DNA from: Bacteroidota bacterium
Lineage (GTDB): Bacteria; Bacteroidota; Ignavibacteria; UBA10030
DNA length: 48,818 nucleotides
Direction: 5' to 3'
Assembly: GCA_026416125.1 (NCBI GenBank)
Contig: JAOAFT010000016.1
Coordinates: 1-48,818 of the forward strand
In this document: in pieces, positions 1-7,226 of the stretch
Layout: each line of letters opens with the position of its first letter
How positions within the stretch are numbered: position 1 is the first letter of the stretch
Position numbers and translations under genes: made by a program
Notes under the pieces: model-generated
The model's input: the letters and a program-made list of their open reading frames with translations, nothing else
The model's database searches: none
Told to the model about the DNA's origin: nothing

Positions 1-31
1 AATAAATCAACCGCCACTGCGCCCCGGGGGG

Positions 32-1282
32 ATGTCCACTATACCTGTACAACGCATACCGCTGGAACAATTCGATGTAAAAAATCTTTCTCGTGAGAAA
101 ATTAGAGAATTATTTCGTCTTGGGCGACTTCCAACCGCTGAACAAATTGCAGAGGAAATTTTAATTCGTGCGGTCTTAAGTGGTGCGAGTGACGTTCACA
201 TAGAACCGATTGAGGGTGAGTTACAGATTCGCTTTGCTATAGAAGGTGTCCTTCGGCGAATTGTATCTCTACCTCCAGATATGAATGAACCAATTCTAAG
301 TATATTCAAAACGAAGGCTGCACTTAACCAATTTGAAAAGAAAAAGCCTCAGGAGGGTCGTTTTTCGGGGGTCTATAACTCGGAAGGGTACGACTTTCGT
401 ATCAATACTATTCCAGTCCTTGCTGGTGAACGAGGACTCATTCGTGTTTTACGGAAAGCCATTGGAATAGCTAAACTCGATGAATTGGGCTTCTCAACTG
501 AAAGTTATGAACGCATAGTCCACCTTTTGAGAAGTCCACGTGGTCTTTTTCTAATTACGGGTCCTTCAGGAAGTGGAAAGACTACAACAGTGTATGCACT
601 TGTGAATCAATTGAACACACCAGAAAAGTGTATTATAACTGTAGAAGATCCGGTTGAGTATCGTTTACCATTTGCAAGTCAGGTCCACTTACCACCAGAT
701 AAGTCCTTTAATTTTATCGATGCACTGCGAGCTATCCTCCGCCAGAACCCAAATGTTATAATGATTGGGGAAATTCGTGATGCTGAAACAGGCGTTGTAG
801 CTGCTGAAGCTGCTTTAACAGGGAACTTAGTACTTAGTACCATGCTCGCAGATGATTCAATTGGTGCAATTCATCGCTTGTTCAACTTAGGAGTACCTGC
901 GTATTGGCTCGCTTCAACAATGGTAGGTGTTGTATTTCAAGTATTAATGAGAAAAATATGTGAACACTGTAAAGAAGAGTATGCACTCACTGCTGAGGAT
1001 CTAGAGTTTCTCGATGCTCCTGTGGATTTACCGGCATTAAGGTTATTCCGAGGTCGCGGGTGCCAAGCATGTGGTGGAACAGGATATAGTGGGCGTATGC
1101 CTGTATGTGAAGTTGTTACGATAACACCCTCTTTACGGGACTTAATCTTTCAAAAAGCTTCAATTTTGAAAATGAGAGAAGAAGCAATGAAATCGGGATA
1201 TCAAGGTATCCGCCAAGATGCGATTCGAAGAGTAATTGCGGGAACGACGACGGTTCATGAATTAGTTCGAGTGCTAGGATAA
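32..1282 (+). CDS. GspE/PilB-family secretion or pilus assembly ATPase (5' end uncertain)
   Basis: Hexameric ATPase of the type II secretion/type IV pilus family, which powers pseudopilus or pilus assembly at the inner membrane. Seen: an N2-like segment with SDVHIEP, Walker A GPSGSGKTT near residues 177-185, the Walker B region IMIGEIRDAETG near 243-254, and a zinc-type four-cysteine module (C310, C313, C344, C347) as in GspE and PilB. The visible protein is 416 aa, against about 550 for full-length GspE, and lacks the N-terminal MshEN domain. The frame stays open to the left edge of the window, so the ATG at 32 may be internal. That ATG has no spaced Shine-Dalgarno, only a G-run directly before it. 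No pilin or secretin gene is visible, so GspE and PilB cannot be told apart. Confidence 0.88.
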   Translation: MSTIPVQRIPLEQFDVKNLSREKIRELFRLGRLPTAEQIAEEILIRAVLSGASDVHIEPIEGELQIRFAIEGVLRRIVSLPPDMNEPILSIFKTKAALNQFEKKKPQEGRFSGVYNSEGYDFRINTIPVLAGERGLIRVLRKAIGIAKLDELGFSTESYERIVHLLRSPRGLFLITGPSGSGKTTTVYALVNQLNTPEKCIITVEDPVEYRLPFASQVHLPPDKSFNFIDALRAILRQNPNVIMIGEIRDAETGVVAAEAALTGNLVLSTMLADDSIGAIHRLFNLGVPAYWLASTMVGVVFQVLMRKICEHCKEEYALTAEDLEFLDAPVDLPALRLFRGRGCQACGGTGYSGRMPVCEVVTITPSLRDLIFQKASILKMREEAMKSGYQGIRQDAIRRVIAGTTTVHELVRVLG

Positions 1283-1298
1283 ATTTACTTTTTCTTTC

Positions 1299-1327
1299 TT
1301 GACTTTTTTTATTCAGTTAGTTATAAT
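1299..1327 (+). promoter_or_regulatory. Sigma70-type promoter upstream of the small lipoprotein gene
   Basis: TTGACT at 1299-1304 and TATAAT at 1322-1327 are separated by exactly 17 nt in the AT-rich gap after the secretion ATPase. Transcription would start near 1334, leaving a leader of about 40 nt that carries AAGGAG before the ATG at 1374. This is the closest match to the E. coli housekeeping consensus in the window. Confidence 0.75.
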
Positions 1328-1373
1328 TGTGTTGGTTTGTAGTGAGAATAATTCAAACAAAAGGAGATAAACC

Positions 1374-1628
1374 ATGAGAAAAGCATTAGGAGTTATGGTT
1401 ACTGGAGTAGCGATGGCGTTGGTATTCTTCATTGGGTGCAGTAATAAACCTTCTGAAGAGCAAATGCAACAATTGAACGCTCTACGTGCAGAAGTTAGTT
1501 CTCTTGAAAAGGAAATAGCAGCGCGCGAATCTGAAAAAGCTGCACTTTTACGTTCTATTGCCGATAAGGAACAACAGATTACCCAGTGCAATGAAGATTT
1601 ACAGGCATTGAAATCACGGATTCAGTAG
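1374..1628 (+). CDS. Small coiled-coil lipoprotein
   Basis: An 84-aa protein with a lipoprotein signal peptide (hydrophobic residues 5-20, lipobox FIGC with Cys22). The mature part is a short, charged helix rich in E, K, Q, A and L (residues about 30-80) that should form a coiled coil, so it resembles an Lpp-type or spacer lipoprotein in architecture only. AAGGAG lies 8 nt before the ATG, and a consensus promoter sits just upstream. The next gene starts 29 nt after the stop and also encodes an exported coiled-coil protein, so the two probably share a transcript and an envelope role. No known family is recognised. Confidence 0.8.
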   Translation: MRKALGVMVTGVAMALVFFIGCSNKPSEEQMQQLNALRAEVSSLEKEIAARESEKAALLRSIADKEQQITQCNEDLQALKSRIQ

Positions 1629-1657
1629 TAACACCCAATGTGAGAAGGAGAATAACA

Positions 1658-2407
1658 ATGGTAAAGAATATCGTAACAGTTGTATTGATGGTGTGTTTTA
1701 TTGGGAGTTCGGTAATTGCTCAAGAAGAAATTACAAAAGATCAATGGCAGAGACTTATGACTGAGCTCACAGCAAAAAGAACTGACCTTAAAAATAAACT
1801 CGATGCACTTGTAAAAGAGGTCAACGATTTGAAGCAACAAGAAGCACAACGCTTGGAAGCTTTGAAGCAATGCCAAGATGCGTTAGCAGCACTTGAAGTA
1901 GGGTATGTTGGCCCGATGAACGCTCTTCTCGATAAAATTGATGCTCGATTGAATGAATTATCAAGTCTTTCCAATCAGGATTTGTATGCTCGAAGGAAAG
2001 AGCTAGATACTGTACAAACATGGATTGACACTGCGCGAAAGAACCCCTTGAGTGCAACAAAGAAGTATGCAGCGCGTATCAACGACCAGCAAAATCGATT
2101 GGATGCATTAAAGAAATCACTTGAGCAGTTCATTGCTTCTGGTCAAGCAGGGCAGACATATAAGGTTGGTACATGGGCAAAAGATCGTGATTGCTTATGG
2201 AATATCGCAAAGAAGCCAAAGATTTATGATAACCCATTCCTGTGGCCAAAAATTTGGCAGGGCAATCGCGATCAAATCAAAAACCCTGATATCATTCATC
2301 CTGGTCAAGTCTTGAAGATTCCTCCAAAGGCAGAACTAACAAAGGAGGAAAAAGCAGCACTTCGCCGTTACTGGGAGAACAAAAAGGCCACACCTGCTAA
2401 TCCATAG
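1658..2407 (+). CDS. Exported coiled-coil protein with C-terminal LysM domain
   Basis: A 249-aa protein with a signal peptide (residues 1-21, cleavage after VIAQ or just before it), a long coiled coil (about 30-150) and a LysM-like module at about 165-220 (YKVGTWAKDRDCLWNIA through HPGQVLKIPP). LysM modules bind peptidoglycan N-acetylglucosamine, so the protein is likely periplasmic and wall-associated. I chose the ATG at 1658 because AGAAGGAG sits 7 nt upstream; the in-frame GTG at 1640 would put the Shine-Dalgarno inside the gene. It follows the small lipoprotein in a likely two-gene operon that ends at the terminator at 2449. Function beyond wall binding is unknown. Confidence 0.82.
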   Translation: MVKNIVTVVLMVCFIGSSVIAQEEITKDQWQRLMTELTAKRTDLKNKLDALVKEVNDLKQQEAQRLEALKQCQDALAALEVGYVGPMNALLDKIDARLNELSSLSNQDLYARRKELDTVQTWIDTARKNPLSATKKYAARINDQQNRLDALKKSLEQFIASGQAGQTYKVGTWAKDRDCLWNIAKKPKIYDNPFLWPKIWQGNRDQIKNPDIIHPGQVLKIPPKAELTKEEKAALRRYWENKKATPANP

Positions 2408-2448
2408 CGGAGGATAGCAACAAGGTAATGAAGCGAGTTGTTTATTGT

Positions 2449-2493
2449 AAGCGCCCTGGGGTTCAGAGGAGCCGAAGGGCGCTTGTTGTTTTT
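2449..2493 (+). terminator. Rho-independent terminator after the LysM gene
   Basis: A perfect 9-bp GC-rich stem (AAGCGCCCT at 2449-2457 with AGGGCGCTT at 2476-2484) has an 18-nt loop and is followed by GTTGTTTTTAT. It separates the lipoprotein/LysM pair from phoH. Confidence 0.8.
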
Positions 2494-2512
2494 ATAAGGA
2501 GATGAATCAAAC

Positions 2513-3487
2513 TTGACAGAGAAGAAAATACCATTGGCAGGTGTAGATGCTGTCCAATTACTTGGATTCAATGATTCTCACCTTCAGCTCTTAGAAGAAC
2601 GTTTTGATGCAACAATTGTAGTAAGGGGAGAAACTGTTACTGTCCGTGGTACAGTACAGGAAGTTGGAAGAGTTGAAAAAGTACTAAAGGAACTTGTTTA
2701 CTTACTCAATAAAAATGGAAACTTAACAATAAACGATGTTGAAACTGTCATTGATCTTGTTTCTGTTAATGGTACTACCTCAGACAACCCCGAAGAACTT
2801 CTCACCGATGATGGTGATCTACCTATTCTCTATACTAAGTCAGGAATTATAAAAGCAAAAACACCTGGTCAGAAACATTATATCCAACAAATTAAGAAAA
2901 ATGACATTGTCTTTGCTATAGGGCCGGCTGGAACGGGGAAAACGTACCTTGCAGTAGCTATGGCTGTTGCTGCCTTAAAAAACCGGGATGTGACACGTAT
3001 AGTTCTTACACGACCAGCTGTTGAGGCTGGTGAAAGTCTAGGGTACCTTCCTGGTGATTTTCGTGAAAAAGTCGATCCATATCTTCGTCCTCTTTATGAT
3101 GCGCTCGAAGAAATGATTTCGGTCGAGAAATTACGTTCATATATCGAAAAGCACATTATTGAAATTGCTCCCCTTGCGTACATGCGTGGACGAACACTCC
3201 ACAATGCATTTGTTATATTAGATGAAGCTCAGAATGCTACTGCATTACAAATGAAAATGTTTCTCACAAGATTGGGAACAAATTCCCGTGCTGTTATCAC
3301 TGGTGATGTAACTCAAATAGATCTACCGTCGAAGACAACATCGGGTTTAGTTCAAATACAGGAGGTATTGAAATCTGTGCAAGGTATTTCGTTTGTATAC
3401 TTCGATCGGAATGACGTTGTTCGACACAAGCTTGTAAAAGATATTATTGATGCCTACGATAGGTACCATGCAAACGGCGAAAAGTAA
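2513..3487 (+). CDS. phoH: PhoH-family ATPase (PhoH/YbeZ-like)
   Basis: A 324-aa cytoplasmic P-loop ATPase of the PhoH/YbeZ type, linked in other bacteria to RNA metabolism together with YbeY. Seen: an N-terminal KH-like segment (about 25-70), Walker A GPAGTGKT near 137-144 and Walker B with ILDEAQN near 234-240. Length matches the family (about 320-350 aa). The start is a TTG at 2513: AAGGAG ends 11 nt before it, while the nearer ATG at 2502 is out of frame and stops after four codons. The gene lies between the upstream terminator and convergent mazG, so it may be monocistronic. No ybeY is adjacent, unlike many genomes. Confidence 0.92.
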   Translation: MTEKKIPLAGVDAVQLLGFNDSHLQLLEERFDATIVVRGETVTVRGTVQEVGRVEKVLKELVYLLNKNGNLTINDVETVIDLVSVNGTTSDNPEELLTDDGDLPILYTKSGIIKAKTPGQKHYIQQIKKNDIVFAIGPAGTGKTYLAVAMAVAALKNRDVTRIVLTRPAVEAGESLGYLPGDFREKVDPYLRPLYDALEEMISVEKLRSYIEKHIIEIAPLAYMRGRTLHNAFVILDEAQNATALQMKMFLTRLGTNSRAVITGDVTQIDLPSKTTSGLVQIQEVLKSVQGISFVYFDRNDVVRHKLVKDIIDAYDRYHANGEK

Positions 3488-3504
3488 TGGAATTACATCT
3501 CATG

Positions 3505-4293
3505 CTATGTTTTAGGTGCTGGACTGTCATACTTCTGTTCATTCCAGATTGCATCCATTTCTTCAAATGAGGCAGAAAAAACAGACTTTCCTTGACGTTT
3601 AAGAGTTTCTTCAATTTTTTTAAATCGTTGCATGAATTTGCGTGTCGCTGATTGTAGAGCAAGTTCACTCGAAACATTGATAAATCGGGAATAATTTACA
3701 AGAGCAAAGAGGAGATCGCCAAATTCTTCTTCTATGCAGTGCTGGTTTTTTGATGTTTCCGCTCTTTTTAATTCTGTTACTTCTTCTTCAACTTTTTTCC
3801 AAACCTCGCTCTTTTCTTTCCAATCGAATCCTGCTTTCGAAGCTCGTTCTTGTACCCGTTGTGCTTTCATAAGAGCAGGTAATTCATGAGGAATTCCATC
3901 GAGTAGCGACTCACGACCCTCGGCAATCTTTTGTTCTTCCCAGTACTGTTTTACATCTTCTACGCTTTTTGCATCATGTGTACCAAACACATGTGGATGA
4001 CGGTTAATCATTTTAGTAGTGATAGAGGTTATTACATCATCTAAAGTAAAAAGCCCTCTTTCTTCAGCAATGATTGATTGTAGCACAATGTGGAGGAGAA
4101 GATCCCCGAGTTCCTCTTTGAGTTCATTGTATTGTTTGGTACTAATCGATTCAACAACTTCGTAAGCTTCTTCGAGAAATGACTGACGAAGTGAATCGGA
4201 TGTTTGCACACTATCCCAAGGACATTGCTTTCGTAGAGTGCGTACAATATTAACAAAATTTTGAAAGTTCGTGGAATTCATGGATTGGTCCAT
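3505..4293 (-). CDS. mazG: Nucleoside triphosphate pyrophosphohydrolase MazG
   Basis: Hydrolyses NTPs or dNTPs to the monophosphate and pyrophosphate, a house-cleaning and stress-related role. The 262-aa length is nearly identical to E. coli MazG (263). Both MazG repeats are visible: EEAYE at 41-45 with EELGD at 60-64 in the first, and EEEVTEL with EEFGD in the second, giving the Mg-binding acidic set. The CPWD motif at residues 24-27 is typical of the family. GGAG lies 8 nt before the ATG. It is the only minus-strand gene in the left 33 kb and converges on phoH with a 17-nt gap that contains no hairpin I can see. Confidence 0.95.
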   Translation of the reverse strand: MDQSMNSTNFQNFVNIVRTLRKQCPWDSVQTSDSLRQSFLEEAYEVVESISTKQYNELKEELGDLLLHIVLQSIIAEERGLFTLDDVITSITTKMINRHPHVFGTHDAKSVEDVKQYWEEQKIAEGRESLLDGIPHELPALMKAQRVQERASKAGFDWKEKSEVWKKVEEEVTELKRAETSKNQHCIEEEFGDLLFALVNYSRFINVSSELALQSATRKFMQRFKKIEETLKRQGKSVFSASFEEMDAIWNEQKYDSPAPKT

Positions 4294-4322
4294 TGTTTCT
4301 CCGAATTAGTTGTTTTTGTTGT

Positions 4323-4351
4323 AGAATAGAGAAAAACGAGATGAGAATCAA
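4323..4351 (-). promoter_or_regulatory. Candidate promoter for mazG
   Basis: On the minus strand, TTGATT (4351-4346) and TATTCT (4328-4323) are spaced by 17 nt, each matching four of six consensus positions. Transcription would start about 25 nt before the mazG ATG. Plausible but not decisive. Confidence 0.4.
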
Positions 4352-4394
4352 ACGTTGTTTTTTTAAGACTTTCTCAGTACTTTTGAATAGTAAT

Positions 4395-4467
4395 GGGGCT
4401 GTAGCTCAGTTGGGAGAGCGCTTCGTTCGCAACGAAGAGGTCGGGAGTTCGATCCTCCTCAGCTCCA
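4395..4467 (+). tRNA. tRNA-Ala (anticodon CGC)
   Basis: The cloverleaf folds fully: acceptor GGGGCTG with CAGCTCC, D-stem GCTC with GAGC, anticodon stem CTTCG with CGAAG around loop TTCGCAA (anticodon CGC, reading GCG), and T-loop TTCGATC. The acceptor has the G3-U70 wobble that identifies alanine tRNA in bacteria. The discriminator is A at 4467, and the following bases are CAG, so the terminal CCA is not encoded and must be added after transcription. Confidence 0.96.
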
Positions 4468-4580
4468 CAGGTATTGGAAAAGTGGTACAAGTTGACCCCT
4501 AAGTTACAAAGGGGGTGAAAAGTGTTGAAAATCAGCAGAAAGTTGCAGTATTAGAATTTATGGTTCATAGGTAATACATT

Positions 4581-4682
4581 GGGGTCAAGTCCTGTGCAAC
4601 GAAACCATGCTTAACCCCGCCAGGTCCGGAAGGAAGCAACGGTCGGCATAGTGTTTCGTGTGACACAGGGTCGCTTGACCTC
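4581..4682 (+). ncRNA. ffs: Signal recognition particle 4.5S RNA
   Basis: Small bacterial SRP RNA that binds Ffh for co-translational membrane targeting. The diagnostic domain IV apex CAGGTCCGGAAGGAAGCA (GGAA tetraloop plus asymmetric loop) is at 4621-4638. The arms pair back along a rod: GGTCAAG (4583-4589) with CTTGACC (4674-4680), CCTGTG (4591-4596) with CACAGG (4664-4669), and GAAAC (4601-4605) with GTTTC (4653-4657). At about 100 nt it is the short form without the Alu domain. A run of eight T from 4683 follows the closing stem and serves as terminator. The exact 5' end is inferred from base pairing. Confidence 0.95.
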
Positions 4683-4733
4683 TTTTTTTTAGATAAAAAA
4701 TCGAGTAACAAAACCTGAGCGGTGTTATACTCC

Positions 4734-4753
4734 GTGGTATTATGTGGTATTAT
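4734..4753 (+). repeat. Perfect tandem 10-bp repeat with two -10-like TATTAT boxes
   Basis: GTGGTATTAT occurs twice head to tail at 4734-4743 and 4744-4753, one helical turn apart. Each copy ends in TATTAT, which could act as a -10 element for the downstream RNase G/E gene. No good -35 box was found for either copy. Confidence 0.6.
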
Positions 4754-4757
4754 AAAG

Positions 4758-4780
4758 CTCATTCTCCTTGGTGAGATGAG
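4758..4780 (+). promoter_or_regulatory. Hairpin in the RNase G/E leader
   Basis: CTCAT-t-CTC at 4758-4766 pairs with GAGATGAG at 4773-4780, giving eight base pairs, one bulged T and a 6-nt loop. It begins just after the two -10-like boxes, so it would sit at the very 5' end of the transcript. Apart from this and the inverted repeat further on, I see no gene in 4691-4932. Confidence 0.45.
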
Positions 4781-4866
4781 TAGTGTGCTCAATCGGGAAA
4801 GTCGATGTGGAAGTACACTACAAGAAGTGTGTATCCGTGAGGGGAACCTTTTCTCATCCGGAAATG

Positions 4867-4927
4867 TTCCACTTCGTCTTCTTCCGAATGAGTGTGAGAA
4901 TGTGTTCAATACCAGAGTGAAGTGGAA
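4867..4927 (+). promoter_or_regulatory. Inverted repeat covering the RNase G/E ribosome-binding region
   Basis: TTCCACTTC at 4867-4875 is the exact reverse complement of GAAGTGGAA at 4919-4927, which lies 5 nt before the ATG and contains the only purine-rich Shine-Dalgarno candidate. A stem here would block initiation. A second, upstream GTGGAA at 4807-4812 could pair with the same left arm and release the ribosome site. Regulation is inferred; the repeats are visible. Confidence 0.5.
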
Positions 4928-4932
4928 ACGGT

Positions 4933-6564
4933 ATGAGAAAAGAAATAATTATCAATTCGACAGCAAACGAAAATCGCATTGCCATTCTTGAAGATGGGAG
5001 ACTCGCAGAACTGTTCGTAGATATTCCCGGGAAAGAGCGAAATGTTGGCGATATTTACCTGGGGCGTGTTGCAAAAGTAATGCCGGGTATTCGTGCAGCA
5101 TTCATAGATATAGGGCATGAACAAGATGCTTTTCTCCATTTTTCAGACATAGGGTCAATTGAAGAGTATAGCACCCTCTTTGAAGAAGAGGCAACAGAAG
5201 AAAATGGTGATGATGAGGTAGGTGATCTCGACAGCGGATCAGACAAAAGCCAAGTACGCACAAGTATTAGTGATACTGCTACTCATAGCTATGAGGAACA
5301 TGAAGAGAATGCTGAGGTTAATTCACAGATTGTACAGCGGGAGGTGAATCTCCAGAAGGGGCAAGAAATCCTTGTTCAAGTTATTAAAGAGCCTGTTGGG
5401 AAAAAGGGTGTACGTGTTCGCTCAGCAATATCACTACCAGGACGGTTCCTTGTACTTATACCATTCGATGGGAAAATTGGTGTTTCAAAGAAAATAACAA
5501 ATTTTAGAGAGAAGCGACGATTACGAAGAATCGTCCGAAGCATTCTTCCCAAGGGGTTTGGTGCTATTATCCGAACAGTTGCAGAAGGAAAATCGGAGGA
5601 ACTTCTCCAACAGGATCTCAATGAGCTTGTAAAAATATGGCAAGGCATCGAACGGTCAGTAAAGACAGAGAAGGCTCCTGCTTTAATTTATAAAGACTTG
5701 AACACAACATCGAGTGTTATTCGTGATTTATTTCAAGATACCGTTGAGCATGTTGTTGTTGATAGTAAAAAATTATACAAAGATATTCGAGCGTATGTCC
5801 AATGGATTTCGCCTGATATGGTTGACCGTATTGAGCTCTATAAAGACAAAGAGCCAATCTTTGATAAGTACGGTATTGAAAAGGATATTGAGACACTCTT
5901 TAGTAAGAAAGTATGGCTAAAAAGTGGAGGGTATATTTACATTGAACGTACTGAAGCAATGACTGTTATTGATGTTAATAGTGGTCGTTATGCTGCAAAG
6001 AAAGATCAAGAATTGAATTCATTAAGAACAGACTTAGAAGCTGCACGTGAAATATGTCGGCAGATACGATTGCGAGATATAGGGGGATTAATAATTGTCG
6101 ATTTCATTGACCTTGAGGATGAAAGGAACAAGAAAAAGATATACGATGAAGTAAAGAAAGAATTCCGGAAGGACCGTGCAAAAGTAACAGTACTACCTCT
6201 AACAGAATTTGGACTTATGCAGATCACACGACAGCGGATTCGACAGAGTGTACCAATGACATTTAGTGAACCATGTCCAACGTGTGGTGGTACAGGAATT
6301 GTCCAATCAAAATCAACCACCCTGAATCAAATTGAACGATGGCTACGGCGGTTTAAAACATCTGAAAAAGAGTTTCGTCTTGAGCTCCATGTGAACCCTG
6401 TACTAGCTGAGTATCTCACACGGGGTACACTAAGTCGTCTTACACGATTACAGTTTAAATTTTTCATGAAGATAAAATTGATATCCGATTCATCAGTTGC
6501 ACCAGATGAATTCAGATTTGTCTCTGTTAAACAGCAAAAAGATATTACTGATCTTTACAAATAA
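4933..6564 (+). CDS. rng: Ribonuclease G/E family endoribonuclease
   Basis: Single-strand endoribonuclease for rRNA maturation and mRNA decay. The 543-aa length fits RNase G or the catalytic core of RNase E, with no long degradosome scaffold tail. Seen: an S1 domain starting around residue 38 (GDIYLGRV), the DNase I-like domain with metal-binding aspartates in VIDVNSGRY (about 345-353) and IIVDFIDLEDE (about 388-398), and the Zn-link CPTCGGTG (about 448-455). An acidic, low-complexity insert of roughly 60 residues (about 76-135) interrupts the S1 domain. The gene follows a structured leader of about 180 nt. It is probably cotranscribed with the transaldolase 12 nt downstream. Confidence 0.95.
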   Translation: MRKEIIINSTANENRIAILEDGRLAELFVDIPGKERNVGDIYLGRVAKVMPGIRAAFIDIGHEQDAFLHFSDIGSIEEYSTLFEEEATEENGDDEVGDLDSGSDKSQVRTSISDTATHSYEEHEENAEVNSQIVQREVNLQKGQEILVQVIKEPVGKKGVRVRSAISLPGRFLVLIPFDGKIGVSKKITNFREKRRLRRIVRSILPKGFGAIIRTVAEGKSEELLQQDLNELVKIWQGIERSVKTEKAPALIYKDLNTTSSVIRDLFQDTVEHVVVDSKKLYKDIRAYVQWISPDMVDRIELYKDKEPIFDKYGIEKDIETLFSKKVWLKSGGYIYIERTEAMTVIDVNSGRYAAKKDQELNSLRTDLEAAREICRQIRLRDIGGLIIVDFIDLEDERNKKKIYDEVKKEFRKDRAKVTVLPLTEFGLMQITRQRIRQSVPMTFSEPCPTCGGTGIVQSKSTTLNQIERWLRRFKTSEKEFRLELHVNPVLAEYLTRGTLSRLTRLQFKFFMKIKLISDSSVAPDEFRFVSVKQQKDITDLYK

Positions 6565-6576
6565 GAGGAGAGTGCT

Positions 6577-7224
6577 ATGAAATTTTTCCTTGATACTGCA
6601 AATGTTCAAGAGATTCGTGAGGCAGCAAGTCTTGGTCTATTGGATGGAGTTACAACAAATCCAAGTCTTGTTGCGAAAGAAGGGAGGGAATTTATTCCTT
6701 TACTGAAAGAGATTTGTTCAATTGTCAGTGGACCAATTAGTGCTGAGGTAATTTCAACGCAATACAGTGAAATTCTTCAAGAAGCACGAGAATTGGCTGC
6801 TATACACCAAAACATTGTTGTAAAAATTCCACTTATTAAGGATGGATTGAAAGCGGTAAAAACATTATCCAACGAAGGAATTAAAACGAATGTTACACTC
6901 TGTTTTTCTCCATCTCAGGCACTTATGGCTGCGAAAGCAGGTGCAACATACATAAGCCCATTCATTGGTCGCCTTGATGATATTAGTCACGATGGTATGA
7001 AACTCATTAAGCAGATTGTCACGATTTATCGTAATTATGGATTTGCAACCCAGGTACTCGTTGCGAGTGTCCGACATCCGATACATGTTGTTCAGGCAGC
7101 ATTACTCGGAGCAGATGTATGTACGATGCCCTTTAAGGTACTCGAGCAATTAATTCATCATCCTTTGACAAATAGTGGTATTGAACGATTTTTAGCTGAT
7201 TGGAAAACGTTACAATCAAAATAG
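6577..7224 (+). CDS. tal: Transaldolase, short TalC/MipB-type
   Basis: Transfers a three-carbon dihydroxyacetone unit in the non-oxidative pentose phosphate pathway. The 215-aa length is right for the short subfamily. Seen: FFLDTAN (residues 3-9), GVTTNPSL (24-31) and the Schiff-base lysine K83 in VVKIP. The segment [12 protein letters not shown] matches the transaldolase branch (ASIRHP-HV) better than fructose-6-phosphate aldolase, so transaldolase is preferred. GAGGAG precedes the ATG. The stop is the string TAG-TAA-TGA, with the next gene's ATG starting 2 nt later, so translation is probably coupled to gcvT. Confidence 0.93.
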   Translation: MKFFLDTANVQEIREAASLGLLDGVTTNPSLVAKEGREFIPLLKEICSIVSGPISAEVISTQYSEILQEARELAAIHQNIVVKIPLIKDGLKAVKTLSNEGIKTNVTLCFSPSQALMAAKAGATYISPFIGRLDDISHDGMKLIKQIVTIYRNYGFATQVLVASVRHPIHVVQAALLGADVCTMPFKVLEQLIHHPLTNSGIERFLADWKTLQSK

Positions 7225-7226
7225 TA

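Noticed and set aside
2428-2505. 25-codon ORF (ATG 2428) spanning the terminator before phoH
   Set aside because: It runs through the hairpin and T-tract and overlaps the phoH Shine-Dalgarno; the composition is driven by the inverted repeat.
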